Shown here: in pieces, positions 1 to 8,774 of the stretch
Layout: each line of letters begins with the position of its first letter
How positions within the stretch are numbered: the first letter of the stretch is position 1
IMG/VR virus record: IMGVR_UViG_3300022074_000201
Coordinates: 1 to 32,584 of that record
Strand: one strand, 5' to 3'
DNA: 32,584 nt
From: a virus
Made by a program: the position numbers and the translations under genes
The notes under the pieces: model-generated
What the model was told of the DNA's origin: nothing
The model's database searches: none
What the model saw: the letters and a program-made list of their open reading frames with translations, nothing else

Positions 1-176
1 TCTTTAATGGTAAGTGGATATACAAGATTAGAATCTATACCAATTCCTAAATTTGTGATTGCATTACCTAATCCATTTTCTAGCCTACCACTTAACGGAT
101 TAGCATCGTCTGCCGTTTTAATGGTTAGTAAACCTTGATATGAATCTTTTAACTGTTTTCCCGTAAGTGTTGCCAT
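1..176 (-). CDS. Tail fibre protein, N-terminal part (runs off left end)
   Basis: Starts at the ATG at 176-174 and stays open to base 1, giving 58 full codons that begin MATLTGKQLKDSYQGLLTIK. This opening is typical of phage fibre proteins that present repeated reporter-like segments before a C-terminal chaperone. The gene continues leftward out of the window. The fragment at 31328-32584 is open at its 5' end on the same strand and reads like its continuation, so the two are probably one gene cut by linearising a circular genome. If the terminal GA is counted once, the join reads LTIK-DSSGN and gives a fibre of about 476 residues. Direct abutment would instead hit a stop after about 17 codons. 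Role: receptor-binding fibre at the tail tip. The assignment rests on the opening and on the partner fragment. Confidence 0.65.
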   Translation of the reverse strand, partial: MATLTGKQLKDSYQGLLTIKTADDANPLSGRLENGLGNAITNLGIGIDSNLVYPLTIK

Positions 177-274
177 AATTTAGTGCTTGTCAAAATACAT
201 TGTTGATTGATTCCAAACTTGATTGGAGCGTGATAAGACACCCCATCTGATATGTGATATGTAGACTAATAATC

Positions 275-607
275 TCAATCTAGTATATCTATTAATAAGA
301 ACTTAGCCGTTCTGTCGCTTGCTTCGTTACTTGCTCCCTTCAATCGCACTTTGTTTACGTCTTTAAACACATCAGCAGGTAATGAATGCTTGCCAGTTGC
401 TACCGTTACCGAATACTTATTTCCAAACGTATCGTATATATCGAACCACGTTCCATCCACTTCTACTTGTACGTCAAATGACGTGTTCGTATACGTTCCT
501 TCTAGGATCAAAGAGCCTATTTCAAATTCTTTGTTTCTGTCATCTATCTCTACTGCTGAAGAAACAGATTGACCACTTGTGATTGTCGTTGTTCTAATCT
601 GAGCCAT
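275..607 (-). CDS. Small virion/fibre-associated protein (110 aa, unknown function)
   Basis: A 110-residue soluble protein, rich in beta-forming residues, with no signal peptide or membrane segment. The Thr/Val/Asp-rich stretches and the WFDIYDTFGNKYSV segment suggest a beta-sandwich, as in small phage decoration or fibre-associated proteins, but I do not recognise a family. It lies between the tail-tip protein and the fibre gene on the same strand, so a role in the adsorption apparatus is inferred from position. Its DNA contains many more CpG dinucleotides (16 counted by hand in bases 301-600) than the tail-tip and tape measure genes upstream, and it shares this trait with the fibre. This suggests it was acquired with the fibre as one receptor-binding module. 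A 98-base gap separates it from the fibre start. Confidence 0.7.
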   Translation of the reverse strand: MAQIRTTTITSGQSVSSAVEIDDRNKEFEIGSLILEGTYTNTSFDVQVEVDGTWFDIYDTFGNKYSVTVATGKHSLPADVFKDVNKVRLKGASNEASDRTAKFLLIDILD

Positions 608-653
608 GTTTTACATTTTTTTTCAAGTTACAAATTTTTTATTTGTTTTAAAA

Positions 654-3600
654 TTAACCTGCTGAAATTTTCAAAGTGCCACTGCTATTCCACAATGCAC
701 CTGCAACACTTGGATCAGAAGTTGGAAGACTATCCAAGACAACCAAGTTGTCTGATCTGCTTGACACATTCATGATCGTTCCATTTCTGTACAATGCACC
801 TGTTTTCACAGGATTGCTTGTTGAAATATTGTCCAATATAGTCAACCCACCCAACTTGTTTGAATCTCTTGTCAGTCTTGCATACTGTTGTGAATTGTTA
901 TTGACATATACACCATCAAGTGCAACCCTTGTTTGACTTTCAAAACTTTTGACAGTGATGTCAATTTGAATTGTGATACTTGGTGTTGCAGGTAATGTTG
1001 CGGGATCTACTGCATTGATCTGAATCCCAACCTTAAAATGTGTATATGTATAGTTGTACCCTGTCAGATACAAATCTGTTGTGTCATTTACATTTTCAAG
1101 TATCACACTTCTTGTTCTTGCAATCTCATTTGTTGCATTTGTCGAAGATGTACCACCATAAAGTATCACATCAAAAGAACTTGCACCTGCATTTGAAAGT
1201 GCAGTCAATTCTGCATCCACAAAAACTTCAACAGAATCACCCTTGTCTATACTTGGATATGGTATTGGTGTATTGTATTCAACTGTAACATCATCAACAT
1301 AGTTGACATTTTGATTGGTGATTTGTTCTTCAGTTGTTGAAGAAACAGATGGTGATCCCTTTGTGATGTCAATCTGTGTTCTAACCTTATTCCCATCTTC
1401 CAATTGAATTAACTGATTGGAAGAATCTATTTTGACACCACCATCATCATCAGTGGCATCTAAAGTGAACTGTTGTGTTTCTATGTCAAAAGAACCTGTG
1501 ACTTCATCAAATTTTAAGAAATTAGTTCCATTACCAACTTTGAAAGAAACATTTCCTGATCCAAGAAACCAATAGTTTTGATCGGTTATTCCTGAACTGT
1601 TTATTTTTAACCCTTTTAATCCACTGCCCAAATCACCAATTGTAACACCTGAAGACACACTGCCAACAATTATTCTTTCATTTTCACTGTCAATGATTAG
1701 ATTTGTGGTGTTAAGTGTGAATGTATCAGTCTGTATGTCAAAAGAAGTTCCATCGAAGGACAAGAAGTTTGTATCATCTCCCACCTTGAATGTGTTGCTT
1801 GTTAATTCAGCAAGCGTGTTGATAGGATCAGTGCTTCCATCCTTCAGGAACAAACCTTCATCAGTCACAAGTATGTGTTCATTTAGATTTTTACCTGCAA
1901 AGAATCCAAACTTTTCTGCACTTAGTCCTGAATATCCATTCAGATCACCAAATGCAACCCTTGTCTTGTCAGGGCTTAGGAATCCATCATGATCAGTGAT
2001 ATCAGTCTGCAAGCGCATGATCAGCTTGTCAGTCTTCCTGTCCACATTTCTGTACATGATTGATTGTCTGTCTGTATCAGAAGTGTTTCCAATGGCAACA
2101 ATCATATCACCTTTTTGCAGGCTTGATGCAGTTCCATCAACATCAATGGTTGTGATCACATTTCCTGATATATTTGTGATCTGCCCTTTGTAGCTTCTAA
2201 CAATCTGAACAGGATCAACACCATCATTTTCAAAGTTCTTGTTGATATCAACCACTTGAACTCTGATCAGATCATTGTTTTTGAATGAAGTTGAATTTGT
2301 TCCATCCTTCATCTGCAAAGTGATCTGATTTGTTGTTGAACTCTCAACAATACCTGTGGCAATGGTCAAGACTTCAGTCCCACCAATAGTTGATATCTGC
2401 TTTGCAATAAATTCAAAGACTGTCAATGCACCCCTGACAAGAACATTTCCAAATTCTGCATCACCATCTGACTTGATCTGATACCCCTGTCCACCAAATG
2501 TTGCAACAAAACCATCATCCTGAACATCTGCCTGTGTTGTCAAAGTACCCTGAAGATTCATTGTACTATTGAAATCAGCTTCACCATTCAGTGTCAATGA
2601 TCCATCAACAGTGGCATTGTTTGTGACATCTAATGTATCAAATGTGACACTGTCAGAAGTCTGAACATTTTGGTTCATAGCATACAATTCATTATCACCT
2701 TGACCTGTGTTCAGTGTTGGTGCATCCAATGTGCCTGAAATAGTTGCATTTCCTGATACATCAAGACTTGAAAGACTTGAACTACCTGACACAGTAACAC
2801 TTGTCAATGTGGTAGAACCTGTGACATTCAATGTTGTGCCTATTGTTGCACTTGTTCCTACTTCAAGATATGTATCACTTTTCAGATATGTTCCTGCATG
2901 AATGTGTTGGTCTGCATTGATGCCATTATCAACATCTAAACTTGTTCCAATGAATACAGGATTGTTGAACTTCTCTTCGCTTGTAGCCCAAAAAACTTCA
3001 GGTGTTAAGGCATCCCATACAATGCTTGTTGTATCTATTTCATCAGTGAAAATGATTCCATCACTTGTGATGTTGTTGAATGTAACATCATCAGATGATC
3101 CAAGACCAAGATTTGTTCTTGAAGTTGATGCACTTGCTACATCTGAAAGGTTGTTTGATATCTTCAGAAATTCATTTGAAGGAACTGTGCTTCCTGTGGT
3201 TGATCCTGACACACTTCCTGAATATCCACCTTCACCATTTGTGAAGTATATTGCAGTGAATGAATCTGCTGATGCACTAACATCTGAAGGTCTTTCAACA
3301 TTGAATTCACCAAGATTTGCTGACCATTGATATGTCTTTGAATCCCATGATCCACCAAAGAAAAAGAAAGTACTTGAATCATATGATATGATGTCATCAG
3401 GTTCATATTCTCCATATAAAACTGATCTGATTGATCTCTTCTGTGTTCTTCTGATATCTAATACTTCACGAAGAAGAAGTTCTGCATGACTTGTTTCTGT
3501 TGAATCGTATGTCCTTTTGAAGTTTGCAAGTATATCATTTGAACTATCCTTCAGTGTTGCAAGACTTGCCAATGGCAGTCCTGATCCAAAGTAATATGTC

Positions 3601-5018
3601 CCAAAATTGTATTCCTCTGAATATGACAAAGAAGATTCAAGGATGTATTCAATTGAAGTTGATGATCCTTCCACTGTGTCTGAATACTGCAAATTGAATA
3701 TCAGATCCCTGACATACATATATTCAAACTGTGGGATTGCACCACGTGGTTGAATTTTTACAGTCAACACACCACTTGCACCAATTGGAATTGGATCTGT
3801 TACAATTGTAAGACCTTGATTCTTATGAACATAGTTTCCATCACCATCAGTTGTTGAAAAGACATCTTCAACAGATATTTCAATTGTTGGTGTTCCTGTT
3901 TCTGTCCATTCAGATCCATCAAAGTAAAATGTGCCACATTGAATGGTCACATCTCCAATCACAGTGTTCCCACCAAGATCAGGATCACCCGATGTGTTTC
4001 TTCCCAACCAAGTTGTGAATTCAAGTGTCAGATTTCCTGTTCCATCAGCTTCCCAATTCTGTGATCTTGTCAGTGCATCGGTATTTGGAAACCAATATTC
4101 CCTGTTAAATTTTATCCCTTGATAAATCGAATCATGTTGAAGTTTTGATTCAACCTTTTTCAATCCTGCAAAGAAAGTGTTTGAACTTGATCCGAACAGA
4201 CGAAGATCACCACTGTTTGCAGTTGTAGATCCAAGTGTGTATGTCAGATCTTTGGATTGAAATGCACCTGTGTAATCATATACAAATCTTCTGACTGATG
4301 ATGGTGTATTGAATGCTGAAACTTGTATCAAATTCCACACACCATTTGCCTGCCTTAACACTGCACCATAGGTTGTCAACATCCATTTCAGTGCTTCAAG
4401 ATTTGAAATTGGTCTGTCATCTTCATCATCATTCCTTCCAAACCTTCTCAGTCTTCCCTTTTCGTGATAGACCTGACCAAATATGTCATCAGTTGCAGTC
4501 AGTTCATTTGTTTCAGTCCAAGAACTGTATGATATGATGTTGATCTGATAATCAAGAACATCCAAAATGTCTGCTATGATTTCAATGGCTGATTCACTGC
4601 CTGTTGTCAATGTATAATCACCAACAATGTCAAGATCCTTTGCAACTAATGAAGCAGACTGATTTCCAAAGTTTGCTTCAGATATAGCAATCAAATCAGG
4701 AACAAGAAGTCCTGTCCAAATCACAGACCCATCCTTCTTCAGAACAACTTTCCAATCACCAATTTCTGAATCTGCAATCCCTTCAATGATGTTTCTTTGT
4801 GTCTGATCTTCAATCCTGATGTTCCCTGTACAGGATGACTTCTGAATGTAGTTTATTTTTCGAAGTGATGACTGATCATAATTTCTTTGAATGTTGATCC
4901 CTGTCCATTCTGTGGATGAACCAACATATCCATCTTCATACAATTCCCATCTGTATGTGTATTCTGTTGTTGTGACAATTTTTTTGTCAACAAAGAAGTA
5001 TTTCAGACCATATGCCAT
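654..5018 (-). CDS. Giant tail-tip / central fibre protein (1454 aa)
   Basis: The largest gene in the window, directly downstream of the tape measure with adjacent stop and start. The first roughly 500 residues look like a globular tail-hub domain, with a YRWELYEDGY opening followed by an aromatic- and charge-rich region. Residues of about 600-870 are Ser/Thr/Gly-rich and quasi-repetitive (TLTSVTVSGSSSLSSLDVSG and similar), typical of trimeric beta-helical fibre shafts. The C-terminal part again mixes repeats such as FKVGDDTNFLSFDGTSFDIQ and FKVGNGTNFLKFDEVTGSFD, which share the pattern FKVG-[DN]-x-TNFL-x-FD. Position after the tape measure and the architecture support a tail-tip protein that contacts the host and ends in a fibre. 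No lytic or peptidase motif is evident. Unlike the neighbouring fibre, it has the low CpG content of the main genome. Confidence 0.75.
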   Translation of the reverse strand: MAYGLKYFFVDKKIVTTTEYTYRWELYEDGYVGSSTEWTGINIQRNYDQSSLRKINYIQKSSCTGNIRIEDQTQRNIIEGIADSEIGDWKVVLKKDGSVIWTGLLVPDLIAISEANFGNQSASLVAKDLDIVGDYTLTTGSESAIEIIADILDVLDYQINIISYSSWTETNELTATDDIFGQVYHEKGRLRRFGRNDDEDDRPISNLEALKWMLTTYGAVLRQANGVWNLIQVSAFNTPSSVRRFVYDYTGAFQSKDLTYTLGSTTANSGDLRLFGSSSNTFFAGLKKVESKLQHDSIYQGIKFNREYWFPNTDALTRSQNWEADGTGNLTLEFTTWLGRNTSGDPDLGGNTVIGDVTIQCGTFYFDGSEWTETGTPTIEISVEDVFSTTDGDGNYVHKNQGLTIVTDPIPIGASGVLTVKIQPRGAIPQFEYMYVRDLIFNLQYSDTVEGSSTSIEYILESSLSYSEEYNFGTYYFGSGLPLASLATLKDSSNDILANFKRTYDSTETSHAELLLREVLDIRRTQKRSIRSVLYGEYEPDDIISYDSSTFFFFGGSWDSKTYQWSANLGEFNVERPSDVSASADSFTAIYFTNGEGGYSGSVSGSTTGSTVPSNEFLKISNNLSDVASASTSRTNLGLGSSDDVTFNNITSDGIIFTDEIDTTSIVWDALTPEVFWATSEEKFNNPVFIGTSLDVDNGINADQHIHAGTYLKSDTYLEVGTSATIGTTLNVTGSTTLTSVTVSGSSSLSSLDVSGNATISGTLDAPTLNTGQGDNELYAMNQNVQTSDSVTFDTLDVTNNATVDGSLTLNGEADFNSTMNLQGTLTTQADVQDDGFVATFGGQGYQIKSDGDAEFGNVLVRGALTVFEFIAKQISTIGGTEVLTIATGIVESSTTNQITLQMKDGTNSTSFKNNDLIRVQVVDINKNFENDGVDPVQIVRSYKGQITNISGNVITTIDVDGTASSLQKGDMIVAIGNTSDTDRQSIMYRNVDRKTDKLIMRLQTDITDHDGFLSPDKTRVAFGDLNGYSGLSAEKFGFFAGKNLNEHILVTDEGLFLKDGSTDPINTLAELTSNTFKVGDDTNFLSFDGTSFDIQTDTFTLNTTNLIIDSENERIIVGSVSSGVTIGDLGSGLKGLKINSSGITDQNYWFLGSGNVSFKVGNGTNFLKFDEVTGSFDIETQQFTLDATDDDGGVKIDSSNQLIQLEDGNKVRTQIDITKGSPSVSSTTEEQITNQNVNYVDDVTVEYNTPIPYPSIDKGDSVEVFVDAELTALSNAGASSFDVILYGGTSSTNATNEIARTRSVILENVNDTTDLYLTGYNYTYTHFKVGIQINAVDPATLPATPSITIQIDITVKSFESQTRVALDGVYVNNNSQQYARLTRDSNKLGGLTILDNISTSNPVKTGALYRNGTIMNVSSRSDNLVVLDSLPTSDPSVAGALWNSSGTLKISAG

Positions 5019-7667
5019 TTATCTGTCCAAAGTGTAATTTGCTTCAGACAAGGCAAGAACAAGATCATTTCCACTGATTCTGAATTCGCCACCAAGTCTG
5101 ATGTTTTGTTGTGATGATCCACCACCACCCTTCATCAATGAATTTATCATACCATTTGACACAACTGTTCCTGATGTATTTGGAACAAATATTTCCATTC
5201 CTTGTTCACCAACTATTCTTGGCACATCACCTTGTATCATGCCACCTGTTCTGCTTTTCCCAATCTTATCAAATATACCTTTTGCAAGACCACCTGTTGT
5301 TGATACTGTACCAAGACCAAGCATTTTTCCAATCGCAGAAATGATCATCAGTTTTGCAAGTTCTGCAAGTGCTTCCTTGACAAATCCTTTGACTGCATCA
5401 CCCATGTTTCGAAGTGATTTCTTGAACACATTTTCCCTTGCCTGTGCAATCTGTGTTTCTGTGTCAAGAAGTTCTTGATTCAACAATGCCATGCGAAGAT
5501 TGTATTCCTCTCTTTCAATCTCTTGATTCTTCAGGCTTTGTTCCAATGCAAGTTGTTGTTCTTCAAGTGACATCTTGCGAAGTTCCAATTCTTGTGTGTT
5601 AAAATTCTTCACACCCATCAATGCATTGAAGAAACCATTCAGTGTTGCATCAACAAATCCCCTGATTGCATTTTCCCCAAAGTCCATCATCACATTTCCA
5701 AATGTAGTGGCTTCTCTTGAAAGTTGTCTGATCTGTGCTTGTAGCTTTTCAATCTGTTGCTGATATGCCTGAATTGTTGATGGATCAGTTGCCCTTTCTT
5801 GAAGGTTGCTGAATTCCCTGATATTTTCATTTAAACCACCAAAAGATCCTGCAACACCACTGACATTCAACCCTGCATCCAAATCAAGATTTGCAAGTTC
5901 TGTTGTCAATTCAACTGTTTCTTTTACAATGAAACCTGCTTCACCTGCTTTTTTTGTGAAATCAATGATTCCCCTTTCAAAAGATCCTTCACCTGCAAAT
6001 GCACCAACAGGAACAATTTCAACTTCAACAATTGGTTTCTTTGGTGCAATAGCAGTGAAGTCAAGAGCATCTATTTCAGGAATGACAATGTTTTCTTCAA
6101 GAATTACAACTTCAGGTTCAACTGCTCCAACAGATTGCCTTGCCTTTGTAGTCATGACATCTGCTTCCATCTTGATCCTTGTTTCCAATGTGATTGGCTT
6201 GAAACCAAACTTCACAAATTCTTCAAAGTTCTTCTTGATGTTTTGGAAACCCAACTTGAACCTGTTGACAGACTTATTGATTGCATCTTTTGCTGAATCA
6301 GGAAGGAATGCAAATGCAGTCCTTAATCCTTGAAACAGAACAATTGCACCTGCCACATATGGATTCATTCTTCCAATTGCTTTCCCAATTAAGGCAAAAG
6401 CAGGAACTGCAACTTTCTTGATGGTCAGAAATGAACTGATCAGAATACTAAGTCCAACCATCAATGGTGCAGTGACACCAAGTGCAACTGCAATCTTTGT
6501 GATGGCAGATCTTGTCTGTTCAGACATATTTGAAAAGGCATCAGCCACACCTTTCACTGAATCAATTCCTTCTTTTAATACAGGAAGAATATCTTGACCA
6601 AATGTGATTCCAATATCTTTCAGATTCCCAACAAGAATACCAACCTGTGATGCAAATGTTTCATATCTCTTTTGTGCTTCATCAGTCAGTGCAGTGTTTT
6701 CAATGAATGCTTCATCAGCAACATCAAATGCCTGATCTAATTGATCAAGATTGGAAATGACCTTTCCGAATTCCCTTTGAAGTCTTTGATCTGCAAGACC
6801 CAACTGATCAAGAACCATTGTTGTTGACTGCCCATCTTCTTGAATCCTTTTCAGACCTGCCAAGAATTGAACGATTGCACCACCTGCATCATCCCTGAAT
6901 GATTGTGAAAATGCTTCAACAGTCATACTTGCAGTTTCTGCAAACACTGCAAGATCTTCATTGCCTGTCAACACTGCATCCCTGATTGTGAATGCAGTCT
7001 TTTGGAATGCAGTTGCTGATGCTTCCACATTACCACCTGATGAAGCAATGGCAGTTGCAAAAGCAAGGACATCTGATTCAGACAATTTCAATGCACTTCC
7101 AAAACTTGCAAGGGAAGTACCAATCATGATGATTTCAGATTCAGTTGAAGCAAAGTTGTTTCCAAGTGCAACAATTGCTGAACCCAAGTTTGAAACATCA
7201 GACTGTGAAGTTCCCATGATGTTCATGAATCTTGCAATGGCAAGACTTGCTTCTTCACCTGAAACATTGGTTGTATCACCCAACATTGCCATCACTTTTG
7301 TGAATTCAACAATGTCTTTTGATTTGACACCAAGTTGACCTGCAACACCTGCAAGTTTGTTCAGTTCATTGACAGATGTTGGAACTTCTTTGGCAAGTGA
7401 TCGGATTCCTTTTTCAATGTCTGCAAATTCTGCATCAGTTGCATCGACTGTCTTCCTTATGTCAGCAAAGGATGATTCAAAGTCTGATGCTAACTTGACA
7501 ACACCTGCACCAATTCCTGCCAATGGCAATGTCAATCTTGTAGTCAGTGTCTTTCCTAATGCACCAACATTCTTGCTAAACCTTTGAAGTGTGTGTTCAG
7601 CATCACCAATCCCTTTTGACAGATCTTTTATATCTGCACCGATTTCAACAAATAGCTTTGCAATCAT
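5019..7667 (-). CDS. Tail tape measure protein
   Basis: An 882-residue protein whose first ~350 residues match the TP901-type tape measure core: an early GALGKTLTTRLTLPLAGIGA segment, FESSFADIRKTVDATDAEFA, then LAGVAGQLGV. It is rich in Ala, Leu and Gln with long helices. Hydrophobic stretches lie near residues 390-415 (VALGVTAPLMVGLSILISSF) and 430-460, and a coiled coil rich in Q/E/L lies near 620-760. The C-terminal region is Gly-rich. The gene overlaps the chaperone gene upstream by 4 bases (ATGA) and is followed directly by the tail-tip gene, the standard siphovirus order. It sets tail length during assembly and is thought to be ejected with the DNA. At the usual ~1.5 angstrom per residue, a tail of roughly 130 nm is expected (inference). 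Confidence 0.95.
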   Translation of the reverse strand: MIAKLFVEIGADIKDLSKGIGDAEHTLQRFSKNVGALGKTLTTRLTLPLAGIGAGVVKLASDFESSFADIRKTVDATDAEFADIEKGIRSLAKEVPTSVNELNKLAGVAGQLGVKSKDIVEFTKVMAMLGDTTNVSGEEASLAIARFMNIMGTSQSDVSNLGSAIVALGNNFASTESEIIMIGTSLASFGSALKLSESDVLAFATAIASSGGNVEASATAFQKTAFTIRDAVLTGNEDLAVFAETASMTVEAFSQSFRDDAGGAIVQFLAGLKRIQEDGQSTTMVLDQLGLADQRLQREFGKVISNLDQLDQAFDVADEAFIENTALTDEAQKRYETFASQVGILVGNLKDIGITFGQDILPVLKEGIDSVKGVADAFSNMSEQTRSAITKIAVALGVTAPLMVGLSILISSFLTIKKVAVPAFALIGKAIGRMNPYVAGAIVLFQGLRTAFAFLPDSAKDAINKSVNRFKLGFQNIKKNFEEFVKFGFKPITLETRIKMEADVMTTKARQSVGAVEPEVVILEENIVIPEIDALDFTAIAPKKPIVEVEIVPVGAFAGEGSFERGIIDFTKKAGEAGFIVKETVELTTELANLDLDAGLNVSGVAGSFGGLNENIREFSNLQERATDPSTIQAYQQQIEKLQAQIRQLSREATTFGNVMMDFGENAIRGFVDATLNGFFNALMGVKNFNTQELELRKMSLEEQQLALEQSLKNQEIEREEYNLRMALLNQELLDTETQIAQARENVFKKSLRNMGDAVKGFVKEALAELAKLMIISAIGKMLGLGTVSTTGGLAKGIFDKIGKSRTGGMIQGDVPRIVGEQGMEIFVPNTSGTVVSNGMINSLMKGGGGSSQQNIRLGGEFRISGNDLVLALSEANYTLDR

Positions 7668-7948
7668 CGCTTTTTCCTTGCTTGTCTTTTCTTGGATTGG
7701 TTAAGTATATCCAAAACCTGATCTTTGGTCAACTTATCTTTTTTGATTTCATCAGAATCCAAAGGAAACATCTTCTGTGGTGTGATCTTCTTCCTTGTCT
7801 TGTTGTCAAGTCCTGAAAAAATACTGATCAGATATGCGTTGTGTCGCATGACATCAAAGTCATGTTTCACATTGATTGCAAATGCTTGTGCCATCAAATT
7901 AAAGTCATACAATGTTGTTGACCTTATTTCATCAGGCTTCATGCCCAT
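7664..7948 (-). CDS. Tail assembly chaperone, second frame (T-like, expressed by frameshift)
   Basis: A 94-codon frame starting at an ATG, ending KKRQARKKR and overlapping the tape measure start by 4 bases. Gene callers will list it as a separate gene, but its reading frame is open upstream through the end of the preceding chaperone ORF to the slippery site at 8020-8026. It is therefore most likely the C-terminal domain of a frameshift fusion, not an independent protein. The segment TTLYDFNLMAQAFA and the basic tail resemble the T domain of such fusions, which contacts the tape measure protein. Independent initiation at 7948 cannot be excluded but is not needed. Confidence 0.7.
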   Translation of the reverse strand: MGMKPDEIRSTTLYDFNLMAQAFAINVKHDFDVMRHNAYLISIFSGLDNKTRKKITPQKMFPLDSDEIKKDKLTKDQVLDILNQSKKRQARKKR

Positions 7949-8283
7949 CCTAAATCCAAAGATCAGGATGTCATCAATGGTTTCTATTTTGCTGACACCA
8001 CCTTTTGTGGTGTTGCCACGTTTCCCATTGATTCTTTCAGTAATTCAAAAACTTGATTCAAGACACTGAAGTCCATTGATCCAATCTGTTCAGAAGTAAG
8101 TTCTGTACCACCCGAAGAAGAAAGACATTGAATGAAAAGTTTGATGTTTGAAACCTTGTTCAAGGCTTCTTCCAAACCATCCAATCCAATGCCAACTTCA
8201 TCAGTGAATGTTTCCAATGCATTCAGGTCGAATTTGAAGGCAATTTTCTTGCCATCAATGTTGATGTGTTTGATACCTTTCAT
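7664..8283 (-). CDS. Tail assembly chaperone, -1 frameshift fusion product (GT-like)
   Basis: Join of 8283-8020 with 8020-7664, made by a -1 ribosomal slip. The first frame encodes the 99-aa chaperone. At codons GGA-AAC, preceded by G, the ribosome meets the canonical slippery heptamer GGGAAAC (8026-8020). Slipping back one base opens the frame RGNTTKGGVSKIETIDDILI..., which runs without a stop through the second ORF to 7664. The fusion is about 206 residues. A perfect 7-bp stem with a 5-base loop begins 6 bases after the heptamer, the expected spacing for a stimulator. Lambda gpG/gpGT and many other long-tailed phages make their two tape-measure chaperones this way. Position between tail tube and tape measure supports the call. 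The ratio of the two products is not visible from sequence. Confidence 0.85.
7984..8283 (-). CDS. Tail assembly chaperone (gpG-like, 99 aa)
   Basis: A small acidic, mostly helical protein (MKGIKHINIDGKKIAFKFDL opening) directly downstream of the tail tube gene and upstream of the tape measure. This position defines the gpG-type chaperone that coats the tape measure while the tube polymerises. The opening, with a short beta pair followed by NALETFTDEVG-type helices, is common in these proteins. Eleven codons before its stop lies the slippery site GGA-AAC, where a fraction of ribosomes shift to make the longer fusion; unshifted ribosomes end at TAG 7984-7986 after VVSAK. Only 1 base separates it from the tail tube gene. 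Confidence 0.85.
   Translation of the reverse strand: MKGIKHINIDGKKIAFKFDLNALETFTDEVGIGLDGLEEALNKVSNIKLFIQCLSSSGGTELTSEQIGSMDFSVLNQVFELLKESMGNVATPQKVVSAK
7995..8026 (-). promoter_or_regulatory. Programmed -1 frameshift signal: slippery GGGAAAC plus hairpin
   Basis: On the minus strand the heptamer GGGAAAC occupies 8026-8020 with codon phasing G-GGA-AAC, the exact X-XXY-YYZ form. Six bases later (8019-8014) a perfect 7-bp stem begins: ACACCAC at 8013-8007 pairs with GTGGTGT at 8001-7995 around the loop AAAAG. The -1 frame is open from here to 7664, while the zero frame stops at 7984. All three elements (heptamer, spacing, stem) are seen directly; efficiency is unknown. Confidence 0.85.
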
Positions 8284-8284
8284 A

Positions 8285-8707
8285 TTAAGAAACTACAACT
8301 TCAGACAATGCACCTGTTCCTGTGAAAGATCCTGTCAATGTGCAAGTATCTTCATTTGAAGCTACAACAGAAACAGAAGCACATGATGCATCACCTTCAT
8401 ATGAAACACCTTTCGAACCATCAAATGCACCTGCTAATGGTACAAATTCAATTTGTACATTTTCACGATTCAATATGTAGTTGACTACATCCTGAACACC
8501 ACCTGTTGTTCCAACTTCAAAATCTGCAAGACCATCAAGATCCACAGACCAAGATTTTTGACCTCTGATGTGTTCTGCCCATCCTGCTGATCCTTTGTGG
8601 GAAGCATCAGGAAGATCCATGTCAATATTCAAAGTGCATGAAGTTGACAATGCAAAGGGATCATTGTTGTCCCTTAGAAGAATTAAAGTTCCATTTATTG
8701 CTGACAT
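8285..8707 (-). CDS. Major tail tube protein
   Basis: A 140-residue protein with the length and beta-rich composition of TP901-1-type tail tube proteins. It opens MSAINGTLILLRDNNDPFA, has KSWSVDLDGLADFEVGTTGG in the middle, and ends in a SCASVSVVASNEDTCTLTGS strand-rich region. The SWSVD-L-G-L element followed by a request for strands is typical of the tube fold. It sits between the tail completion gene and the chaperone pair, as in other siphoviruses. Hexameric rings of this protein stack to form the tail tube. A 67-base gap precedes it, longer than other gaps in the operon. That gap has a TTGATA hexamer at about 8750 and a 14-base palindrome, so extra expression control is possible. Confidence 0.85.
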   Translation of the reverse strand: MSAINGTLILLRDNNDPFALSTSCTLNIDMDLPDASHKGSAGWAEHIRGQKSWSVDLDGLADFEVGTTGGVQDVVNYILNRENVQIEFVPLAGAFDGSKGVSYEGDASCASVSVVASNEDTCTLTGSFTGTGALSEVVVS

Positions 8708-8729
8708 AATTATGTATTTTTGTAATGTT

Positions 8730-8743
8730 AAAGTTTAAACTTT
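8730..8743. repeat. 14-bp perfect palindrome in the tail tube leader
   Basis: AAAGTTTAAACTTT is its own reverse complement and lies 23-36 bases upstream of the tail tube start, in one of the few real gaps of the late operon. It could be a protein-binding site or a small hairpin that affects RNA stability. Such an AT-rich palindrome can also occur by chance, so function is unproven. Confidence 0.4.
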
Positions 8744-8774
8744 GCAGAAAAGATATCAAAAAAATTTGAAACTG

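Noticed and set aside
2902-3330. 142-codon plus-strand ORF opposite the tail-tip gene
   Set aside because: It is antisense to a well-supported gene, has no promoter or leader, and its composition is that of a reverse-strand shadow.
3164-3415. 83-codon minus-strand ORF inside the tail-tip gene
   Set aside because: It is a shadow in another frame of the same strand; the 1454-aa protein is continuous and has clear domain features.
5806-6333. 175-codon plus-strand ORF opposite the tape measure
   Set aside because: Antisense shadow of a well-supported gene; long antisense ORFs are expected where the sense strand uses few TTA, CTA and TCA codons.
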